The translations under genes were made by a program, and so were the position numbers. The notes under the pieces are model-generated. The model did not search any database, had not been told where the DNA came from, and saw only the letters and a program-made list of their open reading frames with translations. From assembly GCA_017879645.1 (NCBI GenBank), contig JAAEXZ010000017.1, forward strand, positions 1 to 36,169: a DNA stretch of 36,169 nt, written 5' to 3'. Source of the stretch: Nitrosomonas sp. (GTDB taxonomy: Bacteria > Pseudomonadota > Gammaproteobacteria > Burkholderiales > Nitrosomonadaceae). Shown piece after piece: positions 16,630 through 25,951 of the stretch (its first letter is position 1; each line of letters begins with the position of its first letter).

Positions 16630-17113
16630 TCCAGAAACACAGCCGGTGACCTTCAAACTGGCAGTGCAATTTGCCACGGAGCATAAGGATTTACCCACGC
16701 GTCCGCAATTCCGCTGCTGGGTCAAAGCGGCGCTGATGCAGCATGCCGAAATCGTGCTGCGTCTGGTGGATGAAACGGAAGGCCGTGAACTGAATCGTCA
16801 GTTCCGCCACAAGGATTACGCTACCAATGTGCTCACCTTTGCTTACGACGATACGGTTCCACTGACTGGCGATATCGTGCTGTGCGCACCCGTGATCCGC
16901 GCCGAGGCACAGCAGCAGCACAAAGATCTCTTGGCGCATTATGCGCACCTGACCGTACATGGCATTCTACACCTGCAGGGATACGATCATCTGGAGGACG
17001 CCGAAGCGACAGCAATGGAACAACTGGAAACACGGATACTGGCGCAACTGGGTTACGCCGATCCGTATCGGGAACATGACCACCGTGAGGCAATCGACGC
17101 AATCCGGCACTGA
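16604..17113 (+). CDS. ybeY: Endoribonuclease YbeY (rRNA maturation factor)
   Basis: A 169-residue single-domain zinc enzyme required for 16S rRNA 3' maturation and ribosome quality control. The metal motif is HGILHLQGYDH with His119, His123 and His129. The start at 16604 is chosen because only here does the length fit the family. The frame is open further upstream inside ybeZ to 16442, and that part is a shadow. An ATG at 16589 is an alternative. The short Lys/Pro-rich N-terminus (about 14 residues) is not conserved in character. It lies in the miaB-ybeZ-ybeY-corC run. Confidence 0.95.
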   Translation: MTNKTSKPDPETQPVTFKLAVQFATEHKDLPTRPQFRCWVKAALMQHAEIVLRLVDETEGRELNRQFRHKDYATNVLTFAYDDTVPLTGDIVLCAPVIRAEAQQQHKDLLAHYAHLTVHGILHLQGYDHLEDAEATAMEQLETRILAQLGYADPYREHDHREAIDAIRH

Positions 17114-17191
17114 TGCCCTCAAGGCACGCCAGATCAAACCGTATGATACCCACTATTTACAAAATGACTGCGATGACTCAATACCACCACC

Positions 17192-18040
17192 ATGGACGAT
17201 CCTTCACCTAAAAGCGGCTGGTTAGAACGGCTTGGCGCCCTGCTGATCCGCAAACCGGAAGACCGCGAACAACTCATCAACCTGCTGCACTCTGCCTTCA
17301 AGAGCAATCTGCTGGATTCCGATGCGCTCAGCATGATCGAAGGTGTCATGCAAGTTTCCGAAATGCAGGCACGCGACATCATGGTGCCGCGCTCGCAGAT
17401 GGATGTCGTGGACATCAGCGAGAAACCCGACCGGTTCATCCCGTTTGTCATCGAAGCCGCGCATTCACGCTTTCCCGTCACCGAAGGTTCGGAAGACGAA
17501 GTTATCGGCATTCTGCTGGCCAAGGACTTGCTGCGCTACTATGCCGATCCCGAAGAATTCAACATCCGCGACATGCTGCGCCCGGCCGTGTTCATTCCTG
17601 AATCCAAGCGACTCAATGTCCTGCTCAAGGAATTTCGCAGCAATCGCAATCACATGGCCATCGTCGTCAATGAGTACGGCGGTGTCGCCGGACTGGTAAC
17701 GATCGAGGACGTACTGGAGCAAATCGTCGGAGAAATCGAGGATGAATACGATTTTGACGACGAAGAAGCCAACATCGTCATGGAATCCGACGGCACCTAC
17801 CGCGTCAAGGCCATTACCGAAATCGACAATTTCAATGAAATACTCGACACACACTTCGACAATGATGATTTCGACACCATTGGCGGTCTCGTACTGAATA
17901 AATTCGGTCGGGTACCGGCGCGACACGAATCTGTCGTCATCGGTCAGTTCAAATTCACCGTGCAGCGCGTCGACAGCCGCCGACTCCACATGCTCAAGGT
18001 GGCAAAACTTGAACCAGCCGTGGAAACACCCGCCGAATGA
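17192..18040 (+). CDS. corC: CorC/HlyC-type CBS-domain protein (magnesium/cobalt efflux family)
   Basis: A 282-residue soluble protein of the CorC type without the membrane domain. Two CBS repeats lie at about 65-190 (beginning ARDIMVPRSQMDVVD, second repeat with VVNEYGGVAGLVTIEDVLEQIVGEIEDEYD), followed by the CorC_HlyC transporter-associated domain at about 200-278. It is linked genetically to Mg/Co efflux in enteric bacteria. Position after ybeY is the usual one; the apolipoprotein N-acyltransferase gene (lnt) that often follows is absent here and recJ comes next. Confidence 0.93.
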   Translation: MDDPSPKSGWLERLGALLIRKPEDREQLINLLHSAFKSNLLDSDALSMIEGVMQVSEMQARDIMVPRSQMDVVDISEKPDRFIPFVIEAAHSRFPVTEGSEDEVIGILLAKDLLRYYADPEEFNIRDMLRPAVFIPESKRLNVLLKEFRSNRNHMAIVVNEYGGVAGLVTIEDVLEQIVGEIEDEYDFDDEEANIVMESDGTYRVKAITEIDNFNEILDTHFDNDDFDTIGGLVLNKFGRVPARHESVVIGQFKFTVQRVDSRRLHMLKVAKLEPAVETPAE

Positions 18041-18082
18041 CTGTCCCATCGACGATACAGGCTATGACAAGCCAACCGGCGC

Positions 18083-19858
18083 ATGCCTAAAGTTACTGTC
18101 CGCACCTACGATCCACGCACCTATAATGCGCTGAGCAGCAGTGGATTACCCCCGGTGCTGGCACGCATTTATGCCGCTCGTGGCATAGAACGCCCGGAAG
18201 AACTCGAAACCGAACTGACGCAACTGATCCCGTTCGATCAAATGCATAACATCACTCGCATGGCTGCACACCTTGCCGATGCGATCGCAGCAAACCAGCG
18301 CTTGCTGATCGTCGCCGATTATGACTCCGATGGCGCCACCGCCTGTGCAGTCGGGCTGCGCATCCTGCGCAAACTGGGTGCCATCGTCGATTACCTGGTA
18401 CCCAATCGCTTTGAATTCGGCTATGGCCTGACTCCCGAAATCGTGCAATTGGCACATGCCATCAAGCAACCCAATGTGCTAATCACCGTGGACAACGGCA
18501 TTGCCAGCGTCGACGGTGTGGCAGCCGCTAACCATCTGGGCATGCAGGTTCTGGTCACGGATCATCACCTGCCGGGTGAATTCCTGCCGGAAGCGACTGC
18601 CATCATCAATCCCAATCAACCGGGATGTTCGTTCCCAAGCAAGAACATTGCCGGCGTCGGCGTGATTTTTTACCTGATGCTGGCACTCCGTGCCGAGTTG
18701 CGGCAGCGCGATGCTTTTGCAGCCGGTCTGCAAGAACCCAATCTCGCCCACTATCTCGACTTGGTGGCGCTGGGCACCGTGGCCGATGTCGTCAGACTCG
18801 ACAGCAACAACCGCATTCTGGTGCAACAAGGATTGCAGCGCATCCGCAAGGGCCGCTGCTGTGCCGGCATCCAGGCCCTGTTGCAGGTTGCGCGGCGAGA
18901 TCCACAGCAGATCTCCACCTATGATCTGGGCTTCATGCTGGGTCCGCGATTAAATGCAGCCGGACGACTTGACGACATGTCGCTGGGTATCGAATGCCTG
19001 ATCACTGATGATGCCGATTATGCCGCGCAGTGCGCCAAGCAACTCGATGAACTGAATCGCCAGCGCCGCGAAATCGAATCGACCATGCAGGAAAGCGCTC
19101 TCCTCCAGCTTGAAAGCAAGCTCCCGGTGCAACAGACACAGATCGACCAGACCAGTAGTATCTGCCTGTACGATACCGACTGGCATCAGGGTGTCATTGG
19201 CATTCTGGCCTCACGCATCAAGGATAAATACCATCGCCCGGTAATCATTTTCGCAGCCGGGAATGACCACGAACTGAAAGGCTCGGGCCGCTCGATCCCG
19301 GGCTTTCACCTGCGCGATGCCCTGGACTGGGTAGCCAAGCAGTACCCTGGCCTGATCGTCAAATTCGGTGGACATGCCGCGGCGGCCGGACTCACCATCG
19401 CTGCACAGCAATTCGAAACTTTTTGCACGGCTTTCGAGCGGGTGGCGCAAGCCTGGCTGACGCCAGCCGACCTGACCCGTGTCATTGAAACCGATGGCGA
19501 TCTGGATACCCCGGATATCAATCTCCAACTGGCCGAACTTCTGGAACGCCAGGTTTGGGGTCAAGGCTTTCCCCAGCCCACTTTTAATGGTCGTTTTCTA
19601 GTCGAAAGTCAGCGTGTCGTCGGTGAAAAACACCTGAAACTGAAATTGCGGAAATTGCAGAGCATGTCTTCATCTCTGCCTGAACGTTCGAACATCGCCT
19701 ACGATGGCATCCTGTTCTTCTACAGCGACCCGCTTCCAGACCATATCGATGCAGTTTATCGTTTGCAGGTCAACGAATACAACGGCAAGACGACTTTACA
19801 ATTCCTGCTGGAACACTGGTCTCAAGCAGATTTAGCATTAACCGATCATGCACACTGA
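18083..19858 (+). CDS. recJ: Single-stranded-DNA-specific exonuclease RecJ
   Basis: A 591-residue 5'-3' single-strand DNA exonuclease used in recombination repair and mismatch repair. DHH-family motifs are visible: VADYDSDGAT (motif I, DYDSDG at 79-84), VDNG (136-139) and TDHHLPG (DHH at 160-162). The DHHA1 domain has GSGRSIPGFHLRDAL and KFGGHAAAAGL, near 395-435. Length fits the family (about 577 in E. coli). It overlaps the next gene by 11 bases, indicating translational coupling. Confidence 0.96.
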   Translation: MPKVTVRTYDPRTYNALSSSGLPPVLARIYAARGIERPEELETELTQLIPFDQMHNITRMAAHLADAIAANQRLLIVADYDSDGATACAVGLRILRKLGAIVDYLVPNRFEFGYGLTPEIVQLAHAIKQPNVLITVDNGIASVDGVAAANHLGMQVLVTDHHLPGEFLPEATAIINPNQPGCSFPSKNIAGVGVIFYLMLALRAELRQRDAFAAGLQEPNLAHYLDLVALGTVADVVRLDSNNRILVQQGLQRIRKGRCCAGIQALLQVARRDPQQISTYDLGFMLGPRLNAAGRLDDMSLGIECLITDDADYAAQCAKQLDELNRQRREIESTMQESALLQLESKLPVQQTQIDQTSSICLYDTDWHQGVIGILASRIKDKYHRPVIIFAAGNDHELKGSGRSIPGFHLRDALDWVAKQYPGLIVKFGGHAAAAGLTIAAQQFETFCTAFERVAQAWLTPADLTRVIETDGDLDTPDINLQLAELLERQVWGQGFPQPTFNGRFLVESQRVVGEKHLKLKLRKLQSMSSSLPERSNIAYDGILFFYSDPLPDHIDAVYRLQVNEYNGKTTLQFLLEHWSQADLALTDHAH

Positions 19859-21104
19859 ATTCACACTCAATGGCGAACTGGCCGCACTGCCACACTTCCT
19901 TACTAGCCTGGCCATCGGACTGCTGATCGGACTGGAACGCGAACGCAGTCCGGGTTCGCGCGCCGGGTTGCGTACTTTTGCGCTGGTGGCGATGTTCGGC
20001 ACCCTGGCTGCAATGCTATCGGAAAAAACCACGCCCTGGCTGCTGCTTGGCGGCTTGCTGGTCGTCGGTATGATGACCATCGCCGCCTATTTCCGCGCCA
20101 AGGACGATACCCTCGACCCCGGCACCACCACGGTGATTGCCGTCCTGATATGTTACGGACTGGGTGCGACAATCTGGTATGACCTCACCACCTTGGCCAT
20201 TATGCTGGCCATCATCACCACCATCCTGCTGTATTTCAAGACGGAATTACACGGCATTTCGGAAAAACTAAGTCGGCGCGATTCCATTTCGGTGCTGCAA
20301 TTCGCTGTGCTGTCCTTCATCATCCTGCCGGTTCTGCCCGATCAGAATATGGGCCCCTACGAAGCCATCAATCCACATCAGATCTGGCTGATGGTCGTGC
20401 TGATCTCCGGTGTCAGTCTGGCCGGCTATGTCGCCCTGAAACTCATCGGCCAGCACCACGGCGCCGTTCTGGGATTATTTGGCGGCCTGGTTTCCAGCAC
20501 CGCCACTACTTTGGTTTATGCGCGCCGCAGTGTCGAAAACCAGAGTTTCGTGTCGCTGGCCGTGGTCGTCATCCTGATTGCCAATCTGACCGTCCTGATT
20601 CGCCTATCCATTGTCAGCGCGGTAGCTTCGCCGGCTATCCTGCCGCAGCTTTTGCCCGTTCTCGGCAGCGGCTTCCTGATCGGCTGCACAGTCACGGCAT
20701 ACTGGTGGTACCGCCTGAATCAGCAAGACGGACTCCCCCTGCCGGAAATCAAGAATCCCACTGAAATCACTGTGGCAGCAGCATTCGGATTCATTTATGG
20801 CAGCGTCCTGCTGTTATCATCATGGTTGTCGGATATTGCCGGCAGCACAGGCCTGTACACCGTTGCCCTGGTTTCCGGTCTGACCGACGTCGATGCCATC
20901 ACATTGTCGAGCTTGCGTTTGTTCGAATTGGGAAAACTGAACGCTAGCGAAGCCGTTACCGCCATCGCATTGGCCATTCTGTCCAACATCGGTTTCAAAC
21001 TGGGTCTGATCGCTTTTCTCGGCAGCAGCCTGCTTGCCCGACAATGCGTTACGGGCATGTTAGCCACGGCTGCCGGGATTGGGTTGGCGCTGCTGAATAT
21101 CTAG
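19848..21104 (+). CDS. MgtC/SapB-DUF4010 family membrane protein
   Basis: A 418-residue inner-membrane protein. The N-terminal part (about 15-140) has the MgtC/SapB signature LAIGLLIGLERER and GLRTFALVAMFG. The C-terminal part (about 175-410) matches the DUF4010 type with LGLFGGLVSSTATTLVYARRS and VSGLTDVDAITLSS. About ten to twelve hydrophobic segments are visible. The family is thought to take part in magnesium or membrane-potential homeostasis, but the transported substrate is not established. Start overlaps recJ by 11 bases. Confidence 0.88.
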   Translation: MHTEFTLNGELAALPHFLTSLAIGLLIGLERERSPGSRAGLRTFALVAMFGTLAAMLSEKTTPWLLLGGLLVVGMMTIAAYFRAKDDTLDPGTTTVIAVLICYGLGATIWYDLTTLAIMLAIITTILLYFKTELHGISEKLSRRDSISVLQFAVLSFIILPVLPDQNMGPYEAINPHQIWLMVVLISGVSLAGYVALKLIGQHHGAVLGLFGGLVSSTATTLVYARRSVENQSFVSLAVVVILIANLTVLIRLSIVSAVASPAILPQLLPVLGSGFLIGCTVTAYWWYRLNQQDGLPLPEIKNPTEITVAAAFGFIYGSVLLLSSWLSDIAGSTGLYTVALVSGLTDVDAITLSSLRLFELGKLNASEAVTAIALAILSNIGFKLGLIAFLGSSLLARQCVTGMLATAAGIGLALLNI

Positions 21105-21270
21105 GGAAATTCTATAGAACTGCTGTGCTCGACCGGATTGAACTTGGGTTGGATTACGTTGAGATTAAGCTCAAACGCTCTTTTATCGTCTATAAACAGT
21201 ACTTCACCCAATTTCTTCTTTGTCTACTAAACGCCGCTCGCTCCCTTTCCGAGGCTCGCCTCGATTGAAA

Positions 21271-22011
21271 TCAAAAAGCCCTTGGTTTTCTACGATACGT
21301 TACAAAACTCAACAAGCCGAGGCCCGCGAGTAGCATGGCGTAGGTTTCCGGTTCCGGCACCGCCGTAACCACGAACTCCGACAAGGCAAAATTACCATTA
21401 AGCGGCTGCCGGCCAGACATCGCTTCAAGCCGGAATCCGGTGATACCGTCCACGGTGAGCTCACTGCCGATGGTATAAACGGGATACTGATTTTCCCCTC
21501 CGGTCACCACGATGGAAAAATCAGGCTGCTTGGTAAAAATTTCCCCTTCAGTCGATGACATGAATGCAGAATCGATCGGCACCCAATTCGCTGACACATC
21601 GCCGCCATCGGCACGACCATCGGCAAATTGATCACGATTATCCGTGGTGTACGACAGACGGAAATGACCCAGACTGTGCCCTGGCAAAGCCAGCAATTCC
21701 CGGTGAAACAGCAGGAAATTCAAATTGGTATGACTCAACGTCAGATCGTTCTTCGTTTCCCAAACGATCGTCTGCGTATTGAACTGATCAGGGAAGACAG
21801 CCCACGATGTCCAGTCGGTACCGGAAATGATGCCGTCTATGGTTTTGTCGGGTGTGAAATCTGCGGTCAAATGCTGACTGAATGTTGCCGTCGCATTCTG
21901 CAAAGGTATTGTTGCATTGGGATTACGGATGGCAGCCCCTTCGGATTGCGCAGCAAAAACCAGACCCAGTGCGGACAATGCCATCAAACTACCCTTGCGA
22001 TGAGTATTCAT
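21271..22011 (-). CDS. PEP-CTERM sorting-domain protein
   Basis: A 246-residue secreted protein. The start at 22011 has a good ribosome binding site (GAGGAA, 8-9 bases upstream); an open extension to 22071 is ignored. A signal peptide covers about residues 1-26. The C-terminus is a classical PEP-CTERM tail: VPEPETYAMLLAGLGLLSF, then an Arg/Lys end (RRK), recognised by exosortase. The middle has no assignable motif but has beta-rich, discoidin-like character (TWxSWAVFPDQFNTQTIVWE-type strands). Such proteins go to the cell surface or the extracellular matrix. No exosortase gene lies in the window. Confidence 0.9.
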   Translation of the reverse strand: MNTHRKGSLMALSALGLVFAAQSEGAAIRNPNATIPLQNATATFSQHLTADFTPDKTIDGIISGTDWTSWAVFPDQFNTQTIVWETKNDLTLSHTNLNFLLFHRELLALPGHSLGHFRLSYTTDNRDQFADGRADGGDVSANWVPIDSAFMSSTEGEIFTKQPDFSIVVTGGENQYPVYTIGSELTVDGITGFRLEAMSGRQPLNGNFALSEFVVTAVPEPETYAMLLAGLGLLSFVTYRRKPRAF

Positions 22012-22173
22012 GGATCGATTTCCTCTTGAATCAGATAACAAATTAAAGCTCATCCGCCGTGTATGCTTCACTTTTCACGACGCACTAAACCCCCGGTAAA
22101 CGCACTCCTGGAACCCGCATTGCGCTCAAGCTGAATCATTCCGGCACATCAAGAACCCACTCCAGATCGCTGA

Positions 22174-23916
22174 CTATCCCACAAAACTGAAAGCTGAACC
22201 GGTCAATGCGAAATCAGGTGTGACATTCTGCACGATGCCTATGATTTCGGCGCGGTCGGTAACGCCTGGATCATACAGGATGGCAGCCTCGAGCCAGCCG
22301 GCAGCGACCGTGTATATATCCAGACTGTATGACGCACGCGCCCCATGCAAGCGGATCACATCTTCACCGACATGAAAATCCTTGAGCAATGCATAGTCCG
22401 AATCGCCACTGGTTAACGGATCGCCATCGCTGTAGTAGGTACGGGCGGCATCGCCCAGCACGAAAATATCGCGGCCTTTTCCTCCGCGCAAACCATCCAC
22501 TTCACCGGCTCCGAATCCGGTGCCTGCCCCTGCAGACGCAGTTTCCACGCCGATCAGCGTATCGTCGCCCAGACCACCGGTGAGCGTGTCGTTGCCAAAG
22601 CCTCCGGTCAGGGTATTGGCGCCATTGTAATCCGCTATGTCATCATTGCCGGCACCGCCATGGACAACATCGTTACCGCTTTCACCGCGGAGGATATCGT
22701 CGCCCGCGTCGCCATACAACGTGTCGTTGCCCTGGTTACCCTTCAGCGTATCGTTGCCATCACCACCATTGAGCCGATCGCGACCGCTTCCACCCAGCAG
22801 AATATCGTTGCCCGCCTGACCGAGCAGGCGATCCTGACCGATGCCGCCCTTCAGGGTGTCATCGCCTGCCCCGCCCAGCAGATTGTCATTTCCCCCATCG
22901 CCAGCAACTTCATCGTTCCCATCGTCTGCACTGACGAGATCGTCTCCAAATCCCGCAGAAATGATGTCAGCTCCGCCCAGTCCTTGGATGGTATCCGCCC
23001 CGGCCAGTCCCTTGATGGTATCCGGCCCGCTGGTGCCGGTCAGATCATCATTTCCCATCGTGCCCACGATATCTTCCTGGGAGCCGACACCTTCAACAAA
23101 TCTGTCGGAAAAATCCGATTTGCCATAACTCCAGATTTTCAGATTATCGGTAATACCCACCACTGAATCATAAAAACCCGTCCGATCCGAGAAAGGATTG
23201 GGAAGCGTACCCAGGTACAAATTGGGATCAAAGTTTCCCTTCGGCAACGCCTGACTGCCGGATGCCGCGATCTCACCGTCGATATACATTCTCATCGTAT
23301 CCGACGTGGAATCGATGCCCGCGCTATCCCACACATAAGCAAAATGGTAAGTCGTGCCATCCTCAAACCCCCATTTTCCACCTGGCGCTGCCGAGAAGTC
23401 AGGTGTTCGAACCATGACGCCAGGCTGACTATCTGCCTTGTTGTCCATAATGAACCAGAGATATTTACCATTACTCGACCATCCACTCCAGCCTGCCATA
23501 ATCTCAAAGGTATTCAGATTCATATCATCAAAGTCTCCTGTCAATTCAGAGCCATTGATGAAGAAATAAGCATGATCCTCTGTACTGGAGTCATATTTGA
23601 ACGTAAACCAGAACTCAACCGCGCCTTGCTGCGGGCTAAATGCCGTGTCCTGCAAATTGGTGCCGAAAAAATTGCCGCCCACCATCGAATCATAATCATT
23701 GAAGTCGCGATCGATCCATAAGCCATTGCCAAACTTGCCCGGAACAATTTCCGCATAATCCCAGCTATTGATGAAGCGATTGGCAAGCTGAACATCCGGC
23801 CCGACTTCGCTCGGTAGCACATTGCCTTCAGCCTCGAATCGATTCCATAAGATTAATCCTGAAGGTAGGGCACTTAGGGTTACTGGCAGATCGTTTGCAA
23901 TAGCGTCAGCTTTCAT
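22174..23916 (-). CDS. RTX-type calcium-binding protein with LamG-like N-terminal domain
   Basis: The start at 23916 has a strong ribosome binding site (CGGAGGA, 8 bases upstream), giving 580 residues; 12 residues further upstream are open but lack one. There is no signal peptide. Residues about 25-265 look like a LamG/concanavalin-type beta-sandwich (LILWNRFEAEGN, VEFWFTFKYDS, GTTYHFAYVWD, MRMYIDGEIAASG). From about 285 to 455 run a dozen or more GGxGxDxLx nonapeptides that form a calcium-binding beta-roll. The end resembles the serralysin-type C-terminus (GKGRDIFVLGDA, LLKDFHVGEDVIRLHG) that carries a type I secretion signal. It is likely secreted by a type I system encoded elsewhere and binds sugars or surfaces. 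Confidence 0.88.
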   Translation of the reverse strand: MKADAIANDLPVTLSALPSGLILWNRFEAEGNVLPSEVGPDVQLANRFINSWDYAEIVPGKFGNGLWIDRDFNDYDSMVGGNFFGTNLQDTAFSPQQGAVEFWFTFKYDSSTEDHAYFFINGSELTGDFDDMNLNTFEIMAGWSGWSSNGKYLWFIMDNKADSQPGVMVRTPDFSAAPGGKWGFEDGTTYHFAYVWDSAGIDSTSDTMRMYIDGEIAASGSQALPKGNFDPNLYLGTLPNPFSDRTGFYDSVVGITDNLKIWSYGKSDFSDRFVEGVGSQEDIVGTMGNDDLTGTSGPDTIKGLAGADTIQGLGGADIISAGFGDDLVSADDGNDEVAGDGGNDNLLGGAGDDTLKGGIGQDRLLGQAGNDILLGGSGRDRLNGGDGNDTLKGNQGNDTLYGDAGDDILRGESGNDVVHGGAGNDDIADYNGANTLTGGFGNDTLTGGLGDDTLIGVETASAGAGTGFGAGEVDGLRGGKGRDIFVLGDAARTYYSDGDPLTSGDSDYALLKDFHVGEDVIRLHGARASYSLDIYTVAAGWLEAAILYDPGVTDRAEIIGIVQNVTPDFALTGSAFSFVG

Positions 23917-24051
23917 TTTGATTCCTCCGTTGAGAAAAGAAAACCAAGGCAAAGGGAAGAAAAGACGAAATCAATCAAGAAAGCACAACCATTTTCCAGA
24001 TTTTTTATTGCGCCCTTATGATCACTATAAACACCGCAAGAACAGAATATA

Positions 24052-24068
24052 TTGATGTATATCATCAA
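24052..24068. promoter_or_regulatory. FNR/DNR-like palindrome upstream of the RTX gene
   Basis: TTGATG and CATCAA are arms of a 17-base inverted repeat with a 5-base centre (TATAT). The left arm fits the TTGAT half-site of FNR/DNR-family regulators; the spacing to the right half (ATCAT) is one base off the ATCAA consensus. It lies about 136 bases upstream of the RTX gene start. Confidence 0.25.
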
Positions 24069-24165
24069 ACTGATCGATATACAGAGTGGGATTCGATGGC
24101 TTTACAAAACCTTGAGAAAGCGCATCAGTACAACGGTATGCACTATATACTATGCGTTACGATGG

Positions 24166-24765
24166 TCACCCTGACAACCGGCCATTCAGCATTTCCAGCA
24201 CACCGCCCGTTTCCGTCTGGCTAATCCGCGTCACGCCACCGTTGCTGATTTTGATGCGATATAGACCTGCCGACGGCGCCTGGATGGTTTTGGCGATCAG
24301 TGCACGTATTACGCCAGCGTGAGCAACGATCAGAACATGTCCACCGGAATGACCCTGGATCATTTCCTCATACGCCGAATTGACGCGCTGGATGAAATCT
24401 TCGAGAGGTTCGGCATCCTGGGGTCTGCAATTGACCGGATCCTGCAAAAAAGCCTGATATTCGGGAGCACGTCCAATCTTGATTTCATCATGACTTAACC
24501 CCTCCCATTCGCCGAATCCCACTTCCCTGAACCGCTGTTCAATAGTGACTGGAATGGCATGCCGCTCACCCAGCGCATGTGCAAATTGCTGGCAACGCTG
24601 CAGTGGCGAGGTCATGATATGCGTCCAGGCACGATATTCGCCCACCGCATTCCACATTTGCTGCCAGCCTTTCTCACTGAGCGGGTCATCGACACCATGG
24701 CCACGGTAACGACGTCCTCCTTCAGGTTCGCCGTGGCGAATCAGGTCTATCACGGTTTCCGTCAT
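24166..24765 (-). CDS. Histidine phosphatase family protein (phosphoglycerate-mutase-like)
   Basis: A 199-residue histidine phosphatase. The phosphorylated His is His11 in LIRHGEP (residues 8-14), and the second conserved His lies in LIVAHAGVIRAL near 148. Arg57-type residues are in SPLQRCQQFA and Glu in REVGFGEWEG, as in alpha-ribazole phosphatase (CobC) and related enzymes. The GFGEWEG motif and length fit the CobC branch, but no cobalamin gene is next to it, so the substrate is open. No membrane or signal sequence. No ribosome binding site is evident. Confidence 0.88.
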   Translation of the reverse strand: MTETVIDLIRHGEPEGGRRYRGHGVDDPLSEKGWQQMWNAVGEYRAWTHIMTSPLQRCQQFAHALGERHAIPVTIEQRFREVGFGEWEGLSHDEIKIGRAPEYQAFLQDPVNCRPQDAEPLEDFIQRVNSAYEEMIQGHSGGHVLIVAHAGVIRALIAKTIQAPSAGLYRIKISNGGVTRISQTETGGVLEMLNGRLSG

Positions 24766-24878
24766 AGCAGATGCACAAGATTGAATTTGGGAACGGTAGT
24801 TTAACCGATCTGAAGGGAATGCATAGTGAGGCGAATCAAATTATGATATTGCGGCATCGCATGCCGGACGCAATTTTC

Positions 24879-25712
24879 CTAGTAATTACCGACTTTCAGG
24901 GTTGAACCGCCCGTCTTCTCGACTACGGCCAGTGCAATATTGACATACTCGGCATATTCCAGCGCATCCTCGTCAGCAATCGGAGTGGCCAGAACAAAGT
25001 TGGCGTGTCTGCGGGCTTCGTCCGCATGCCCCGTGTCAAGCAACACTTCGGCATAAAATGCGCGCGTGATGACATCGCGCGGAAACAGCTCGTGCGCACG
25101 CTGCAGGTGCTGCAATGCTTTCTGATTGCTACCAAAACTGATCGGAAACCCCGGCAGCTTGTGGTACATCCTGCCCAGCGCCCGGTGCGCACCGGCATTC
25201 TCATACTTCTCATCGAGCGTAACCACTTTCAGCAACAATTCTTCCATCGGCCGCAACATCTTGAGTGCATTCAGTACGCCGCTGTCCTCGGCCATCTTGC
25301 CCATCGCCGCCGCTTTCCAGAACAATCCACGCACATCTTTTGAATCCAGCATCAATGCACGATCCGCACTGGCTATGCAATGTTCGAATAACTGCAACCG
25401 GCGCCGTTTATCCCGCTCCAGTTGAGCCTGCATGAATTCCAGCCGGGAAAGCTCGGCCACCGCCGCCGATTCCCGTGTATGCTGCGTCAAGTCGCGAAAC
25501 CAGTGCAGGGTTTGTTGCAACAGCACGGTATCGACGGCATATTTCCATACCGCCAGCTCGATTTTCTGCTGATTCTCATCGGTCAATAACGTAACCGACG
25601 AAGAAAATGCATGAACCGGCAACAGCAAGCTCGCTGCCGCAACCAGTCTTGTAATATGCTGCGACAGGATCTTGTACCAGCGATGGCTATGCTGTTGAGT
25701 AAAAGCATTCAT
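24879..25712 (-). CDS. Exported helical-repeat protein (TPR/TatT-like)
   Basis: The start at 25712 (ATG) gives 277 residues; a TTG at 25736 is an in-frame alternative. A signal peptide (hydrophobic LVAAASLLLPVHAFSSS, about residues 23-39) leads to a largely alpha-helical protein with TPR-like pairs: ERDKRRRLQLFEHCIASADRAL, then GLFWKAAAMGKMA, then AHRALGRMYHKLPG, then LQHLQRAHELFPRD (written here in parts). The LFWKAAAMG and YHKLPGFPISFGS segments resemble periplasmic TatT-type TRAP-associated proteins as I remember them. Likely a periplasmic scaffold or binding protein; its partner is unknown. Divergent from mfd. Confidence 0.7.
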   Translation of the reverse strand: MNAFTQQHSHRWYKILSQHITRLVAAASLLLPVHAFSSSVTLLTDENQQKIELAVWKYAVDTVLLQQTLHWFRDLTQHTRESAAVAELSRLEFMQAQLERDKRRRLQLFEHCIASADRALMLDSKDVRGLFWKAAAMGKMAEDSGVLNALKMLRPMEELLLKVVTLDEKYENAGAHRALGRMYHKLPGFPISFGSNQKALQHLQRAHELFPRDVITRAFYAEVLLDTGHADEARRHANFVLATPIADEDALEYAEYVNIALAVVEKTGGSTLKVGNY

Positions 25713-25875
25713 AATATTTCGAGCCGTTTCGATCAAACCAAATGAAATCGTATTGTATGATCATTCACTCTTCGGTGAAGTGATTTTTGACAGAATAGTC
25801 CGGTTGCTCAAAAACACAAGCCAGAAATAACCACACGTTCCTGCCTGTAATAAACCGGGAAGTTCCACTCACAAT

Positions 25876-25904
25876 CTGCTTCCATACTGCAAATCGCTTA
25901 TAAT
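25876..25904 (+). promoter_or_regulatory. Possible sigma-70 promoter for mfd
   Basis: A perfect TATAAT lies at 25899-25904, about 48 bases before the first mfd start codon. The hexamer 17 bases upstream (CTGCTT, 25876-25881) is a poor -35, so the call rests on the -10 element. Confidence 0.4.
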
Positions 25905-25951
25905 CAAGCTATTTGAATTCAATACTTGCCTTGTCAGGATGTGATTGACCG

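Noticed and set aside
22174-23916. The RTX protein as a substrate of the C39 exporter at 1.5-7.5 kb
   Set aside because: RTX proteins use a C-terminal signal and type I exporters without an active C39 peptidase; the genes are also 15 kb apart.
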